The translations under genes and the position numbers were made by a program. Positions 54,665 to 63,669 of a DNA stretch of 64,000 nt are shown here, piece by piece. The stretch covers positions 2,046,001 through 2,110,000 of the forward strand of contig NZ_CP095071.1 in the NCBI RefSeq assembly GCF_022919575.1. Reading direction: 5' to 3'. The DNA comes from Gracilibacillus salinarum (GTDB lineage: Bacteria; Bacillota; Bacilli; Bacillales; Amphibacillaceae). Each line of letters starts with the position of its first letter. Within the stretch, counting starts at the first letter, position 1. Below the pieces are notes generated by a model, which was given only the letters and a program-made list of their open reading frames with translations, did no database searches and was not told where the DNA came from.

Positions 54665-56449
54665 ATGTCTAAGGATACATTAGCTTTATTAAAAAAATAT
54701 TTTGGTTATGACACATTTCGACCAGGACAAGAACAAATTGTCGGTCAAATTATGAATGGTGATAATACGCTTGCGATTATGCCGACTGGTGGCGGAAAAT
54801 CAATCTGCTATCAAATACCCGGCCTCGCGATGGATGGGATTACTGTAGTCATCTCCCCTCTCATTTCATTAATGAAGGACCAGGTTGATGCACTTCGCTC
54901 ATTAGGCATTGCTGCTACATATATTAATAGCTCCCTTTCATCTGAAGAACAAGCAAACAGACTGCAAGCGTTAAGGCGCAATGAATACAAATTTGTTTAC
55001 GTAGCACCTGAACGATTTGAATCCAACTCTTTTTTCCATGCCATTAACCAGCTGCCTATTGCACTCATTGCTTTCGATGAAGCACACTGTATTTCACAGT
55101 GGGGGCATGATTTCCGACCGAGCTACCGAACTGTTGTACAAGTCGTGAATCAATTGAATCAGCGCCCCATTCTGGTTGGATTAACGGCTACCGCAACAGT
55201 GGAAGTTACACAAGATTTACAGCAATTACTCGATGTCGGAACGGATGCTGTCGTCAATACCGGATTTGCCCGACAAAATTTGATGTTTCAGGTAGTAAAG
55301 GGGCACGACCGGCAGACATATGTGCTTGATTATTTAAAAGCTCATGCATCAGAAACAGGTATTATTTATGCCATTACAAGAAAACAGGTCGACTTGCTTT
55401 ATCATTTACTTCAGGAGAAAGGATATGCGGTACAAAAATATCACGCCGGAATGTCCGAAGAAGCACGAAAACAAGCACAAAATGACTTTATTTATGATAA
55501 TGCACAAGTTATGGTCGCAACGAATGCCTTCGGGATGGGAATAGATAAGTCCAATGTTAGATATGTGGTGCATTACGCATTACCAAAGAATTTGGAAAGC
55601 TACTATCAAGAAGCCGGTCGGGCAGGTCGTGACGGGGAGCCCAGCCAGTGTGTCGTCCTTTTTTCCGGACAGGATATTAATTTGCAAAAATATTTAATTG
55701 ATCAATCGGAAATGCAAGATGACAAGAAGCATAATGAATATAAGAAGTTACAAGCGATGATTAATTACTGTCATACTGAGCAGTGTTTACAGCAATATAT
55801 ATTGCGTTACTTTAATGACGAGTTTTCGTCAAACGAACCATGCGGTCATTGCTCTAATTGCGATAACGAGAAAGAATTGGTCGATCATACGAAAGAAGCA
55901 CAAATGGTTTTATCTTGTGTCAAACGGATGAATGAACGCTTTGGTGCCAGCCTTGTTGCCAAAGTATTAAAAGGATCGCAGGATAAAAAAGTGAAGCAGT
56001 TCCGCTTTGACCGCCTGACAACTTACGGTTTACTAAAGGAATTAACGGAAAAAGAAGTGCTCTCCTTCATTCAATTTTTAGTAGCGGAAGAGTATTTAGT
56101 TTCCAAAGGTGGACAATTTCCAGTGTTACAGCTCGGCAAACGATCCAAGACCGTACTCAAAGGCGAGGAAAAAGTATACGTGCAAGTGGCCAAAGTGAAA
56201 GCGCAGGAAGATGACAATTATGATGTGGATATGTTTGAACAATTAAGAAGGCTGCGCAAAACCCTTGCAACCGAACAGGCAGTGCCGCCATATGTAATAT
56301 TCTCTGATAAGACGTTGAAAGAAATGTCGAGAGTCAAACCCACTACAAAATACGAAATGCTGGAGATCAATGGGGTTGGCCAGCGAAAATATGAGCAATA
56401 CGGCGAACTCTTTTTGGAATGCTTTGTTGAGTTAGTGGAGGAAAATTGA
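54665..56449 (+). CDS. recQ: ATP-dependent DNA helicase RecQ
   Basis: 594-residue 3'-5' helicase. Walker A IMPTGGGKSICYQ (residues 38-50), DEAH box IAFDEAHCISQWGHDFR (138-141), motif VI YQEAGRAGRDGEP, RecQ zinc cysteines (CGHCSNC and an upstream CHTEQC), winged-helix region and C-terminal HRDC domain (about 515-594). The start is ATG 54665, 9 nt after AAAGGA; the earlier ATG overlaps that site. Own terminator downstream. Confidence 0.96.
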   Translation: MSKDTLALLKKYFGYDTFRPGQEQIVGQIMNGDNTLAIMPTGGGKSICYQIPGLAMDGITVVISPLISLMKDQVDALRSLGIAATYINSSLSSEEQANRLQALRRNEYKFVYVAPERFESNSFFHAINQLPIALIAFDEAHCISQWGHDFRPSYRTVVQVVNQLNQRPILVGLTATATVEVTQDLQQLLDVGTDAVVNTGFARQNLMFQVVKGHDRQTYVLDYLKAHASETGIIYAITRKQVDLLYHLLQEKGYAVQKYHAGMSEEARKQAQNDFIYDNAQVMVATNAFGMGIDKSNVRYVVHYALPKNLESYYQEAGRAGRDGEPSQCVVLFSGQDINLQKYLIDQSEMQDDKKHNEYKKLQAMINYCHTEQCLQQYILRYFNDEFSSNEPCGHCSNCDNEKELVDHTKEAQMVLSCVKRMNERFGASLVAKVLKGSQDKKVKQFRFDRLTTYGLLKELTEKEVLSFIQFLVAEEYLVSKGGQFPVLQLGKRSKTVLKGEEKVYVQVAKVKAQEDDNYDVDMFEQLRRLRKTLATEQAVPPYVIFSDKTLKEMSRVKPTTKYEMLEINGVGQRKYEQYGELFLECFVELVEEN

Positions 56450-56453
56450 GAGA

Positions 56454-56490
56454 AACACCACCCGGTATGAATTAGCTGGGTGGTGTTTTT
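56454..56490 (+). terminator. Terminator of recQ
   Basis: AACACCACCC and GGGTGGTGTT pair, followed by T-run. Confidence 0.85.
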
Positions 56491-56585
56491 AGTTCTTTTT
56501 CGATGTTATCGTTGGAGACATGCTCGTAATTCAACACTATACACAACTAAAAAGTAAGATGAGAATACCCCAACCAACCTCGCTT

Positions 56586-57176
56586 TTATAATTCAATATC
56601 ATACTCCATCCGGTGAGCTGTAGCTTTTGCTATCTCCCTTCCCACTAACCGTTGCAACACGTGAAAAGACATATTGATACCTGCAGAAATACCTGCTGAA
56701 GTAATGATGTTTCCTTCATCTATAAATTTCACACCAGCTTTTACATCAATATCGGGATATTCCTTTTGCAACCTTTCCAGACTCCCCCAATGTTTGGTAC
56801 ATTTCAAATTTGTTAATAGACCTGCTTTTGCAAGAAGGAACGCACCTGTACATACAGATGTCATAAGTGATACAGACTGCATTTGTCCCTCTATCCATTT
56901 TATTACTTTTTGATTATGCTCTATTTCCCGCGTACCAGGTCCACCCGGAATAACTAAAATATCGAATTTTGGCGCATTCTGAAAATGATAATCAGGTTGA
57001 ATGCGTAGTCCGTTACGAGCTTGCAATAATTCTCCCGTCTCCGAAACCGTCGTTACGTCAAAAGGTTTTTCACCATTGTTAGCATATGTAACAGAAAAAA
57101 CTTCAAATGGACCAGCAAAATCTAATACTTCTACATCGTGAAAAAGGAAAATACCGACTTTCCATTTTTGACTCAT
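56586..57176 (-). CDS. DJ-1/PfpI family protein
   Basis: 196 residues, glutamine-amidotransferase-like fold. The nucleophile elbow with Cys is in LMTSVCTGAFLLAKAGLL, the acidic partner in FHDVEVLDFAGPFEVFS, and the His in CTKHWGSLERLQ. Close in layout to isonitrile hydratase-like proteins and to the N-terminal domain of GlxA-type regulators, but without an AraC domain. AAAGGAGAG lies 8 nt before the ATG at 57176. Substrate unknown. Confidence 0.87.
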   Translation of the reverse strand: MSQKWKVGIFLFHDVEVLDFAGPFEVFSVTYANNGEKPFDVTTVSETGELLQARNGLRIQPDYHFQNAPKFDILVIPGGPGTREIEHNQKVIKWIEGQMQSVSLMTSVCTGAFLLAKAGLLTNLKCTKHWGSLERLQKEYPDIDVKAGVKFIDEGNIITSAGISAGINMSFHVLQRLVGREIAKATAHRMEYDIEL

Positions 57177-57284
57177 AGCTCTCTCTCCTTTGTATATGGT
57201 CGGACCACTGTCGAAGATCATAGATGCCGATAACTGCTGTCGATTTTCAATTATGCTTTATACTCAATTATACAACATGATATG

Positions 57285-57957
57285 TATAAGATTAGAAAAA
57301 TCGGGTTAAGTTTTCACTAGATCTAACAAACAAAATTATATACAACTAACCATAATACGGATTAAATCAACTAGCAGCTCAGTGGTCATTTTGAAATATT
57401 ATGTGTGCTTGGATACCGCTCCGTCCAACCACTCCGCGTCCTGCGGGGCACGGCTGAAGCTAGGCTACTACCCGAAATACTTCTCTGCTGCCTTGCACCG
57501 AGGAAGCCTACCTCGAAGCGTTACTAGAAGACGCAGGTGCAGACGTTGTGGATCTTCAGCACCTGCCTGGTCCCGCGGGAGTCTCCGTGGTTGGCCTACG
57601 CTAGGATAGGGACTCTACAACATTTGTAAGAGATAGCATATCGATTATATATAACAGTAATTGAATGAACAACATAATGCCTAGAACCACTGCTTTTAGC
57701 TGTTCCATACGTTGTAGCACTTGCTTTAAGCGCAGGAAATAGGCGGAGACTCCCGTGGGATCAGTCGTGTGTGAAGACCCCACAGTGAGCGGTTTTTGCT
57801 CGCGAGGAGGCTGAACCCGACCCCACAGGACGCGGAGCCTATTTCCGGAGCTTTGCTAAGCAGATAAAATATATCAAAATGGCCAATCTGATATACAGCC
57901 GTAGTTTACATTATCCATATGATTACTGCCGTGACTGCACTTTTATACTTTCTTGAA
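57285..57957. repeat. Large hairpin element, copy 10 (order B then A)
   Basis: Hairpin B 57423-57596 (CCAACCACTCCGCG..GTGGTTGGCC; long tip with TTGCACCGAGGAAGCC), spacer, hairpin A 57735-57847 with the third tip type (GTGTGTGAAGACC..GCTCGCGAGGAGGCTG), the same tip as copy 7. Ends are eroded (CATAATACGGATTAAATC on the left, ATTACTGCCGTGACTGCAC on the right). It fills the gap between the DJ-1 gene and the second aminopeptidase. Confidence 0.88.
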
Positions 57958-57963
57958 TGATGA

Positions 57964-58000
57964 CAAAAAAAGACTTGATCCTCTCGGGATCAAGTCTTTC
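57964..58000 (-). terminator. Terminator of the yfmR-aminopeptidase operon
   Basis: AAAGACTTGATCC and GGATCAAGTCTTT pair across TCTCG. Confidence 0.85.
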
Positions 58001-58009
58001 CTTTCCATC

Positions 58010-59248
58010 TTAGTCAAAGTCAATTGCCCATGCGCCTTGGCGGAAGACGGGTTCGGTTGAGCCGTCTGCTGTTTCGCCTTCGATATCGAGATCCGCTGAA
58101 CCGATCATGAAGTCAACGTGAGTTAAGCTGTCGTTGACGCCATGCTGATCAAGCTGTTCTTCATTCATGTCAGAGCCGCCTTCCATATTGGTTGGATAAG
58201 CTTTTCCTAATGCGATATGGCAGGACGCATTTTCGTCATATAGCGTGTTATAGAAAATTAAGCCGGACTGTGAAATTGGTGATGCATGCGGTACTAATGC
58301 AAGCTCTCCCAATCGGCTGGCACCTTCATCGGTATCAAGCAGGTGCTTCAAGGTATCGTAGCCTTGATCTGCTTTGAAATCAACCACTTTTCCATCTTTA
58401 AATGTCAGGCTGAATCCATCAATCATATTCCCGCCATATACAAGTGGTTTCGTTGCGGTAACTGTTCCGTCAACCTTGTATTTGTGCGGCATCGTAAATA
58501 CTTCTTCTGTAGGCATGTTTGGATTAAAGGCATTGCCATTTGGCGTTTGGGCCGCGCCGCCTTTCCAAATGTGACCCTCCGGTAATTCAAAGCGAATATT
58601 GGTACCTTCTGATTTGAAAAGTAATGCTTTGTACGATTTTTTATTTAAATATTCGCGAGCTTGCTTTAATGTATCGTTATGTGCATCCCATGCAGCAACG
58701 GGATCTTCTTTGTCAACGCGGACAATTTTGAAAATTTGCTCCCATAAGCTTTCTTTTGCCTCTTCTTTTGATTGATCCGGGAAGATTTTTTGTGCCCAGT
58801 CACCGGTTGGAATCGAAATGATCGACCATGGGATACGATCGTTCATCGTATATTGGCGGAATTCTTTCATTGCTTCGCCAGCAGCTTTATTTGCTTTTGC
58901 TACTTTGGAAGGATCAATATCTTTTAACAAATCCGGATTGGTAGAACGGATCGATAATAAAGCTGCACCATCTTCTGCAAATGCTAATTGTTTAGCAATT
59001 TGCCATTCCGGGATATCCGTTAGCACTTCCTCAGAAGCATATTGATATTTTAACAAGGTTAATTCATCATCTGCCCAGTTAACGTGTACATTTTTCGCGC
59101 CCATTTCGTATGCTTTGCGAACGACAATTTTGGCAAAATCGGCTCCCTCAATTGATGAATTAATGACTAGTGCTTGTCCTTCTTGTAAGTTCACACCTGT
59201 CTTTAACGCCAGTTCTGCGTATTTTTCTTGCAGTTGTTGATCTGCCAT
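58010..59248 (-). CDS. ampS: M29 family aminopeptidase (second copy)
   Basis: 412-residue AmpS-type metallo-aminopeptidase, clearly paralogous to the one at 35656-36888: same blocks ELPEGHIWKGGAAQ, FNPNMPTEEVFTMPHKYKVDG, LALVPHASPISQSGLIFYNT and DQHGVNDSLTHVDFMIGS. Its ATG follows the yfmR stop codon directly (TAA ATG), so the two are translationally coupled. The symbol is by family. Confidence 0.92.
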   Translation of the reverse strand: MADQQLQEKYAELALKTGVNLQEGQALVINSSIEGADFAKIVVRKAYEMGAKNVHVNWADDELTLLKYQYASEEVLTDIPEWQIAKQLAFAEDGAALLSIRSTNPDLLKDIDPSKVAKANKAAGEAMKEFRQYTMNDRIPWSIISIPTGDWAQKIFPDQSKEEAKESLWEQIFKIVRVDKEDPVAAWDAHNDTLKQAREYLNKKSYKALLFKSEGTNIRFELPEGHIWKGGAAQTPNGNAFNPNMPTEEVFTMPHKYKVDGTVTATKPLVYGGNMIDGFSLTFKDGKVVDFKADQGYDTLKHLLDTDEGASRLGELALVPHASPISQSGLIFYNTLYDENASCHIALGKAYPTNMEGGSDMNEEQLDQHGVNDSLTHVDFMIGSADLDIEGETADGSTEPVFRQGAWAIDFD

Positions 59249-61138
59249 TTATGACTCCTCCTTCATTTCTTCTATTAAAAGGGAAAGCTCTTCCCATCTA
59301 ACCATTTTTTGTTCCAATTGCTCTTCTAATTCACTTTGTTTGTTGTATAACGGCTGAATCGCACCAATATCACTGCCTGCTTCAGTAATTTCCGTTTGCA
59401 CCTGTTCCAGTTCCGATTCTAATTCGGTAATCTCGTCTTCAATCGTATCCCACTCTTTTTGTTCATGGTACGATAATTTTTTCTTTTTCCGCTTGGGCTT
59501 CTGCGCTGCTTGCGATTTCGCAGGCTGGCTCTGTTCCTCTTCTTGCTTCTGCTGCTCACGGAATTCAGAATAATTACCATAAAAGGTGGTTAACGACGGA
59601 CTTCCTGTGAATGCGATGATCTGCTCGATCGATTTATCTAAGAAATAACGGTCGTGGGAAACGGTAATTACAACGCCAGGAAATTGTTCCAGGTAATCTT
59701 CTAATACGGTTAACGTCTCGGTATCCAGATCATTGGTGGGCTCATCTAAGAACAGCACATTCGGTTCCTTCATTAAAACCGTCAGCAAGTACAATCTTCT
59801 TCGTTCGCCACCAGAGAGCTTACGGACCAATGTCCACTGCTGTGACCTTGGAAAAAGGAAGCGTTCCAGCATTTGTTCTGCTGTAATTACGGATCCATCG
59901 ACCGTATGCACCACTTCTGCCACTTCGCGAACAAGATCAATCACTTTCAAATTTTCATCCAGTGGTGGATGCTCTTGTGTATAATAACCAATTTTCACAG
60001 TCTCCCCAACTTCAATCTCCCCAGCATCTGGTTCGATTTTTCCGGCAAGCATGTTGAGCAATGTTGTCTTACCACTTCCATTGGCGCCGACAATCCCTAA
60101 CCTGTCACCAGGCTTGATTAACAGATTAAAATCCTTGAACAAAACATTGCCATCATAGGATTTACTTAAGTTGGTCATTTCCATTACCTTTTTCCCCAGG
60201 CGGGTAGAGCCGACCTGAAACGATAACGTTTGTTTGTTCGTATCGAATGTTTTTTCCTTCATATCTTCGACACGGTCAATGCGAGCTTTTTGTTTCGTTG
60301 TTCTTGCCTTCACGCCTGCTTTTAACCAAGCTATTTCTTTCTTAAGGATATTCTGGTGCTTGCGTTCTGCTTGCTGCTCTTGTTCTTCGCGCAGTGCCCG
60401 CTGTTCAAGAAATGTCTGATAGTTGCCAACATATGTATATAAATTGCCCTTGTCCAATTCAAACATACGATTCGTAATCCGGTTCAGAAAGTAACGGTCG
60501 TGCGTAACGAGTAAAATAGCGCCAGAATAAGAAGGCAGAAATTCTTCGAGCCATTCAATGGTATCATTATCAAGATGGTTGGTAGGCTCATCCAAAATCA
60601 GTAAATCAGCAGGCTGAATTAATGCTTTGGCGATTGCCACCCGTTTTCGCTGACCTCCTGACAATTGTTCGATCTTTTTGTCAAATGAAGGTACTCCTAA
60701 TCTGGTCAAAATGGTTTTGGCAATTGTCATGGCATCCCATGCTTGCAGTTGATCCATCTTGTCCTGCATGTTTATGAGCTGCTGTTGCATTTTTTCATTG
60801 GCAGGATCTTGCTCCAATGCAAAAACGGCCGCTTCATATTTTCTAAGCGTCACCATGATTTCAGCATCCCCATAATAAATCTGATCTAATACCGTGTCGC
60901 CTTCAGCAAGACGAGGCTCCTGATCTAAATATTCAATGTGGTAGTCATTCGGATGATCAATCGTTCCTTGCTCCGCCTGGTCCATGCCTGCCAGTACTTT
61001 CAGCAAGGTTGACTTTCCTGTTCCATTGACACCGATCAGTCCAATTCGGTCCTGATCCGTGATCGAAAAGGAAATATGATCAAATAACGATTTGTCACCG
61101 TATGTTTTCACAAGTTCTTCTACTTTTAACGTGCGCAT
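59249..61138 (-). CDS. yfmR: ABC-F ATPase YfmR
   Basis: 629 residues, the same length as B. subtilis YfmR. Two ATPase domains: Walker A GVNGTGKST and GANGSGKTT, signatures LSGGQRKRVAIAKAL and LSGGERRRLYLLTV, Walker B LLILDEPTNHLD and LFLDEPTNDLD, with the interdomain linker rich in basic residues (ARTTKQKARIDRVEDMKEK) that contacts tRNA in ABC-F proteins, and a C-terminal coiled coil (YHEQKEWDTIEDEITELESE). No membrane domain. YfmR helps ribosomes past stalls together with EF-P. First of two genes. Confidence 0.93.
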   Translation of the reverse strand: MRTLKVEELVKTYGDKSLFDHISFSITDQDRIGLIGVNGTGKSTLLKVLAGMDQAEQGTIDHPNDYHIEYLDQEPRLAEGDTVLDQIYYGDAEIMVTLRKYEAAVFALEQDPANEKMQQQLINMQDKMDQLQAWDAMTIAKTILTRLGVPSFDKKIEQLSGGQRKRVAIAKALIQPADLLILDEPTNHLDNDTIEWLEEFLPSYSGAILLVTHDRYFLNRITNRMFELDKGNLYTYVGNYQTFLEQRALREEQEQQAERKHQNILKKEIAWLKAGVKARTTKQKARIDRVEDMKEKTFDTNKQTLSFQVGSTRLGKKVMEMTNLSKSYDGNVLFKDFNLLIKPGDRLGIVGANGSGKTTLLNMLAGKIEPDAGEIEVGETVKIGYYTQEHPPLDENLKVIDLVREVAEVVHTVDGSVITAEQMLERFLFPRSQQWTLVRKLSGGERRRLYLLTVLMKEPNVLFLDEPTNDLDTETLTVLEDYLEQFPGVVITVSHDRYFLDKSIEQIIAFTGSPSLTTFYGNYSEFREQQKQEEEQSQPAKSQAAQKPKRKKKKLSYHEQKEWDTIEDEITELESELEQVQTEITEAGSDIGAIQPLYNKQSELEEQLEQKMVRWEELSLLIEEMKEES

Positions 61139-61231
61139 TCTATCGATCCTTTCGCCTGTGGTTCATTTGATTGCAAGCTATATTTAAGAGTTGTGACATC
61201 TACTTTTTACAATGATGGTGGACCATCTGCG

Positions 61232-61263
61232 AAAAAGAACTTAGCTGCTGCCAAGTTCTTTTT
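61232..61263 (-). terminator. Terminator of cls
   Basis: AAAAAGAACTT and AAGTTCTTTTT with inner AGC/GC pairs; overlaps the end of cls. Confidence 0.8.
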
Positions 61264-62704
61264 ACAGGATTGGCGATATTAACCTTGCAATCGATTCTTT
61301 CGTACGAATCCAGAGTGACCGTTTTTGATACAGTGGCAAGGTTAACGTAGTTACATATTCCATATCTTTCTCAAATTCATCTACCAGCATTTCTGCAAGT
61401 GTTTCATTATATAAGAAGGCATTCACCTCAAAATTGAGACGGAAACTCCTCACATCAATATTTGCCGTTCCGATGGAGGCAATCTTACTATCCACTACTA
61501 TCATTTTAGCATGCAGGAAGCCTTTTTGATAAATATAAACCGTTGCACCGGCTTTTAATAGTTCACCAATATATGAATAGGTTGCCCAATAGACAAACGG
61601 ATGATCTGGCTTGTTCGGGATCATAATTCGGACATCTACTCCGGAAAGACAAGCTATTCTCAGAGCATCGAGCAGACTTTCATCTGGTATGAAATAAGGG
61701 GTTTGTATATACACATACTCTTTTGCTGACATGATCATCTTAATATAACCATGCTTAATTTGCTCCCAGTCTGAATCCGGTCCACTTGAAACAATTTGCA
61801 TACCGGCGTGTCCCATTGGCACAGCATCGTAATAACGCTCATCATATTCAATATCGTGACGCGAGGCCTGATTCCAGTCTAATATAAAACGAGTCTGTAA
61901 ATTCTTAACGGCACTTCCCTCAATCCGTAAGTGCGTATCACGCCAATAGCCAAATCTTTTATCCTGTCCAAGGTATTCATCACCAATATTGAAACCACCG
62001 ATATAGCCTACTTTCCCATCAATAATCACCAATTTCCGGTGGTTACGGTGATTGATTTTAAGATTGACCTTTGGAATTAATGGCGGGAAGAATCCTTCTA
62101 CCTCTGCACCAGCATGTCGCATTTTGCGGACTAATTTTCTGCTTAATGTTCTCGAACCAAGATCATCATAAAGGAAACGTACTTCCACCCCTTCTTTCGC
62201 TTTCCTAATCAATGCTTCTGCAAGTCGGACTCCGAGCTGATCAGACCTTACTATGTAATAAAGTAAATGGATATGGTCTGTCGCTTGTTCGATGTCATCT
62301 AATAACGAGTTAAACTTACGATTACCATCTGTAAAAATATTGACTGCATTGTCCTGTGTGAAAATCGCATCATTATTACGCAAATGTAAATAAAATAAAT
62401 CCTTATAGGAATACAAACGGGGATCATTAATAAAGAAATCACCGTTCTCTATCTCCCGCAATTGGTGCTGCACAGCTTTTTTTACCCCTAATTTACTTTT
62501 GGTATCCCAAGTAAAAATCGTTTTGTTGCTTAACTTTCTTCCAAAAATAAGATATAAAATAAATCCAAATATCGGAATGAAGGTTAACACCATGATCCAA
62601 GCCCAAGTCGCTGTGGCATTTTTTCGCTCAAGGAAGATGATAGTTAATGATAAGACAATATTAAATACCAACAAAAAACTGATAATGAGCTGGGTAATCG
62701 CCAA
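61262..62704 (-). CDS. cls: Cardiolipin synthase
   Basis: 480 residues. Two N-terminal membrane helices (about 4-24 and 33-53), then two HKD motifs: NHRKLVIIDGKVGYIGGFNIGDEYLG and HAKMIVVDSKIASIGTANIDVRSF. Joins two phosphatidylglycerols to cardiolipin and glycerol at the membrane. Length and layout fit Bacillus ClsA. Shares its family with the shorter protein at 5321-6484. Confidence 0.94.
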   Translation of the reverse strand: MAITQLIISFLLVFNIVLSLTIIFLERKNATATWAWIMVLTFIPIFGFILYLIFGRKLSNKTIFTWDTKSKLGVKKAVQHQLREIENGDFFINDPRLYSYKDLFYLHLRNNDAIFTQDNAVNIFTDGNRKFNSLLDDIEQATDHIHLLYYIVRSDQLGVRLAEALIRKAKEGVEVRFLYDDLGSRTLSRKLVRKMRHAGAEVEGFFPPLIPKVNLKINHRNHRKLVIIDGKVGYIGGFNIGDEYLGQDKRFGYWRDTHLRIEGSAVKNLQTRFILDWNQASRHDIEYDERYYDAVPMGHAGMQIVSSGPDSDWEQIKHGYIKMIMSAKEYVYIQTPYFIPDESLLDALRIACLSGVDVRIMIPNKPDHPFVYWATYSYIGELLKAGATVYIYQKGFLHAKMIVVDSKIASIGTANIDVRSFRLNFEVNAFLYNETLAEMLVDEFEKDMEYVTTLTLPLYQKRSLWIRTKESIARLISPIL

Positions 62705-62762
62705 ACGAAAACCTCCTTTTTTAATAAACTCGTCTATTCCTAATATAGCACAATTATGAGCA

Positions 62763-62786
62763 AGCTAATAGCAATTGCTATTAGCT
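62763..62786. repeat. Perfect 24-bp palindrome at the end of hsp20
   Basis: AGCTAATAGC..GCTATTAGCT around AATT, perfectly self-complementary, touching the hsp20 stop codon. No T-run, so it may be an operator or a weak terminator. Confidence 0.6.
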
Positions 62787-63241
62787 CAGTCAATACTTAG
62801 AGCGTCATCCTCTGCTTGATTTTTTGGCCCTCTTATTTCCAATACGCCATCTTGAAAACTTGCCTTGGCTGTTTTTTTATCGACTGCATATGGTAAGGTG
62901 ATCGTCCGCTGTTTGCGTTGCTGTCTTCTTTCCTTATGATGATATTGATATGATTGTTGTTGCTGATCGGTTTCCTCTTCCTGTTCAACGGATACAGATA
63001 TTTGATTGCCTAGCAATTTCAACTTGATCTGTTCTTTTTTTACCCCTGGCAAATCAACACGAACGATCCACTCATCGTCTGTCTCCACAACATCTGCGGG
63101 AATCTGTTTTGGCATCTTTACCTGTTCAAAGAAACTGTCAATCGTTTCCATTACATTGCGATTTGGTTTTTCATAAAGGAATGCATCTAGTTTCTTGATA
63201 AGATCTTCGCCCCACTCATTCTTTCCACCTTTTTGTGACAT
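62786..63241 (-). CDS. Small heat shock protein, Hsp20 family
   Basis: 151-residue chaperone with an alpha-crystallin domain at about 55-145: EWIVRVDLPGVKKEQIKLKL, a Gln/His-rich loop (QQQQSYQYHHKERRQQRKQ), and the terminal ASFQDGVLEIRGPK. Such proteins hold unfolded proteins in oligomers. Start at ATG 63241, 7 nt after AGGAGG; upstream in-frame codons overlap that site. B. subtilis relatives include YocM and CotM. Confidence 0.9.
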   Translation of the reverse strand: MSQKGGKNEWGEDLIKKLDAFLYEKPNRNVMETIDSFFEQVKMPKQIPADVVETDDEWIVRVDLPGVKKEQIKLKLLGNQISVSVEQEEETDQQQQSYQYHHKERRQQRKQRTITLPYAVDKKTAKASFQDGVLEIRGPKNQAEDDALSID

Positions 63242-63301
63242 GTTCATCCCTCCTGGTCTCTTTACCCACTTTATCCTATGCATAGCGAACGAAAAATGAT
63301 C

Positions 63302-63345
63302 ATAAAAGGAGACTTCAATTGGTGGGGATTTTTGATCGCCACTGA
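63302..63345 (+). repeat. Short dispersed repeat
   Basis: AAAGGAGACTTCAATTGGTGG then GGATTTTTGATCGCCACTGATTG; partial match to the copies at 28972 and 15400. In the 63242-63448 gap nothing else is seen. Confidence 0.5.
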
Positions 63346-63448
63346 TTGCTGGCGAAGCGTATCGGGGAGTGATCGTCTGTTTATCCCTTGATAAAGTTTA
63401 TGTTAAACCGCCAAGATTACTGTTCTTCGCAAAATTCTGATAAATTTG

Positions 63449-63477
63449 TTGACGCTTGGCAATAGATGACTTATAAT
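63449..63477 (+). promoter_or_regulatory. Sigma-A promoter of the S-box transcript
   Basis: TTGACG, 17 nt, TATAAT; TSS expected near 63484, just before the aptamer. Confidence 0.85.
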
Positions 63478-63500
63478 GTAGACAATTCAATAGATACAAA

Positions 63501-63666
63501 CTCTTATTTCGAGCGGCAGAGGGAATAGGCCCTGCGAAGCCCGGCAACCGTCAATTTTTTTGTTGAAAAGGTGCTAAATCCTACAGGTTTGACCTGAAAG
63601 ATAAGAGGAGGACTGAACTTACATAAGCAACCTCTTCTTACTCTCGGTGAGAAGAGGTTTTTTTAT
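63501..63666 (+). promoter_or_regulatory. SAM-I (S-box) riboswitch with terminator
   Basis: Aptamer 63501-63607: P1 arms CTCTTAT and ATAAGAG, GGCAGAGGGAATAGGCCC, CGAAGCCCGGCAACC, AAAAGGTGCTAAATCC and GACCTGAAAGATAAGAGG, all S-box hallmarks. The expression platform is the terminator ACCTCTTCT..AGAAGAGGTTTTTTT (63630-63666). With SAM bound, the aptamer stands and transcription stops; without SAM the antiterminator forms and the methionine gene is read. Confidence 0.96.
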
Positions 63667-63669
63667 TAG

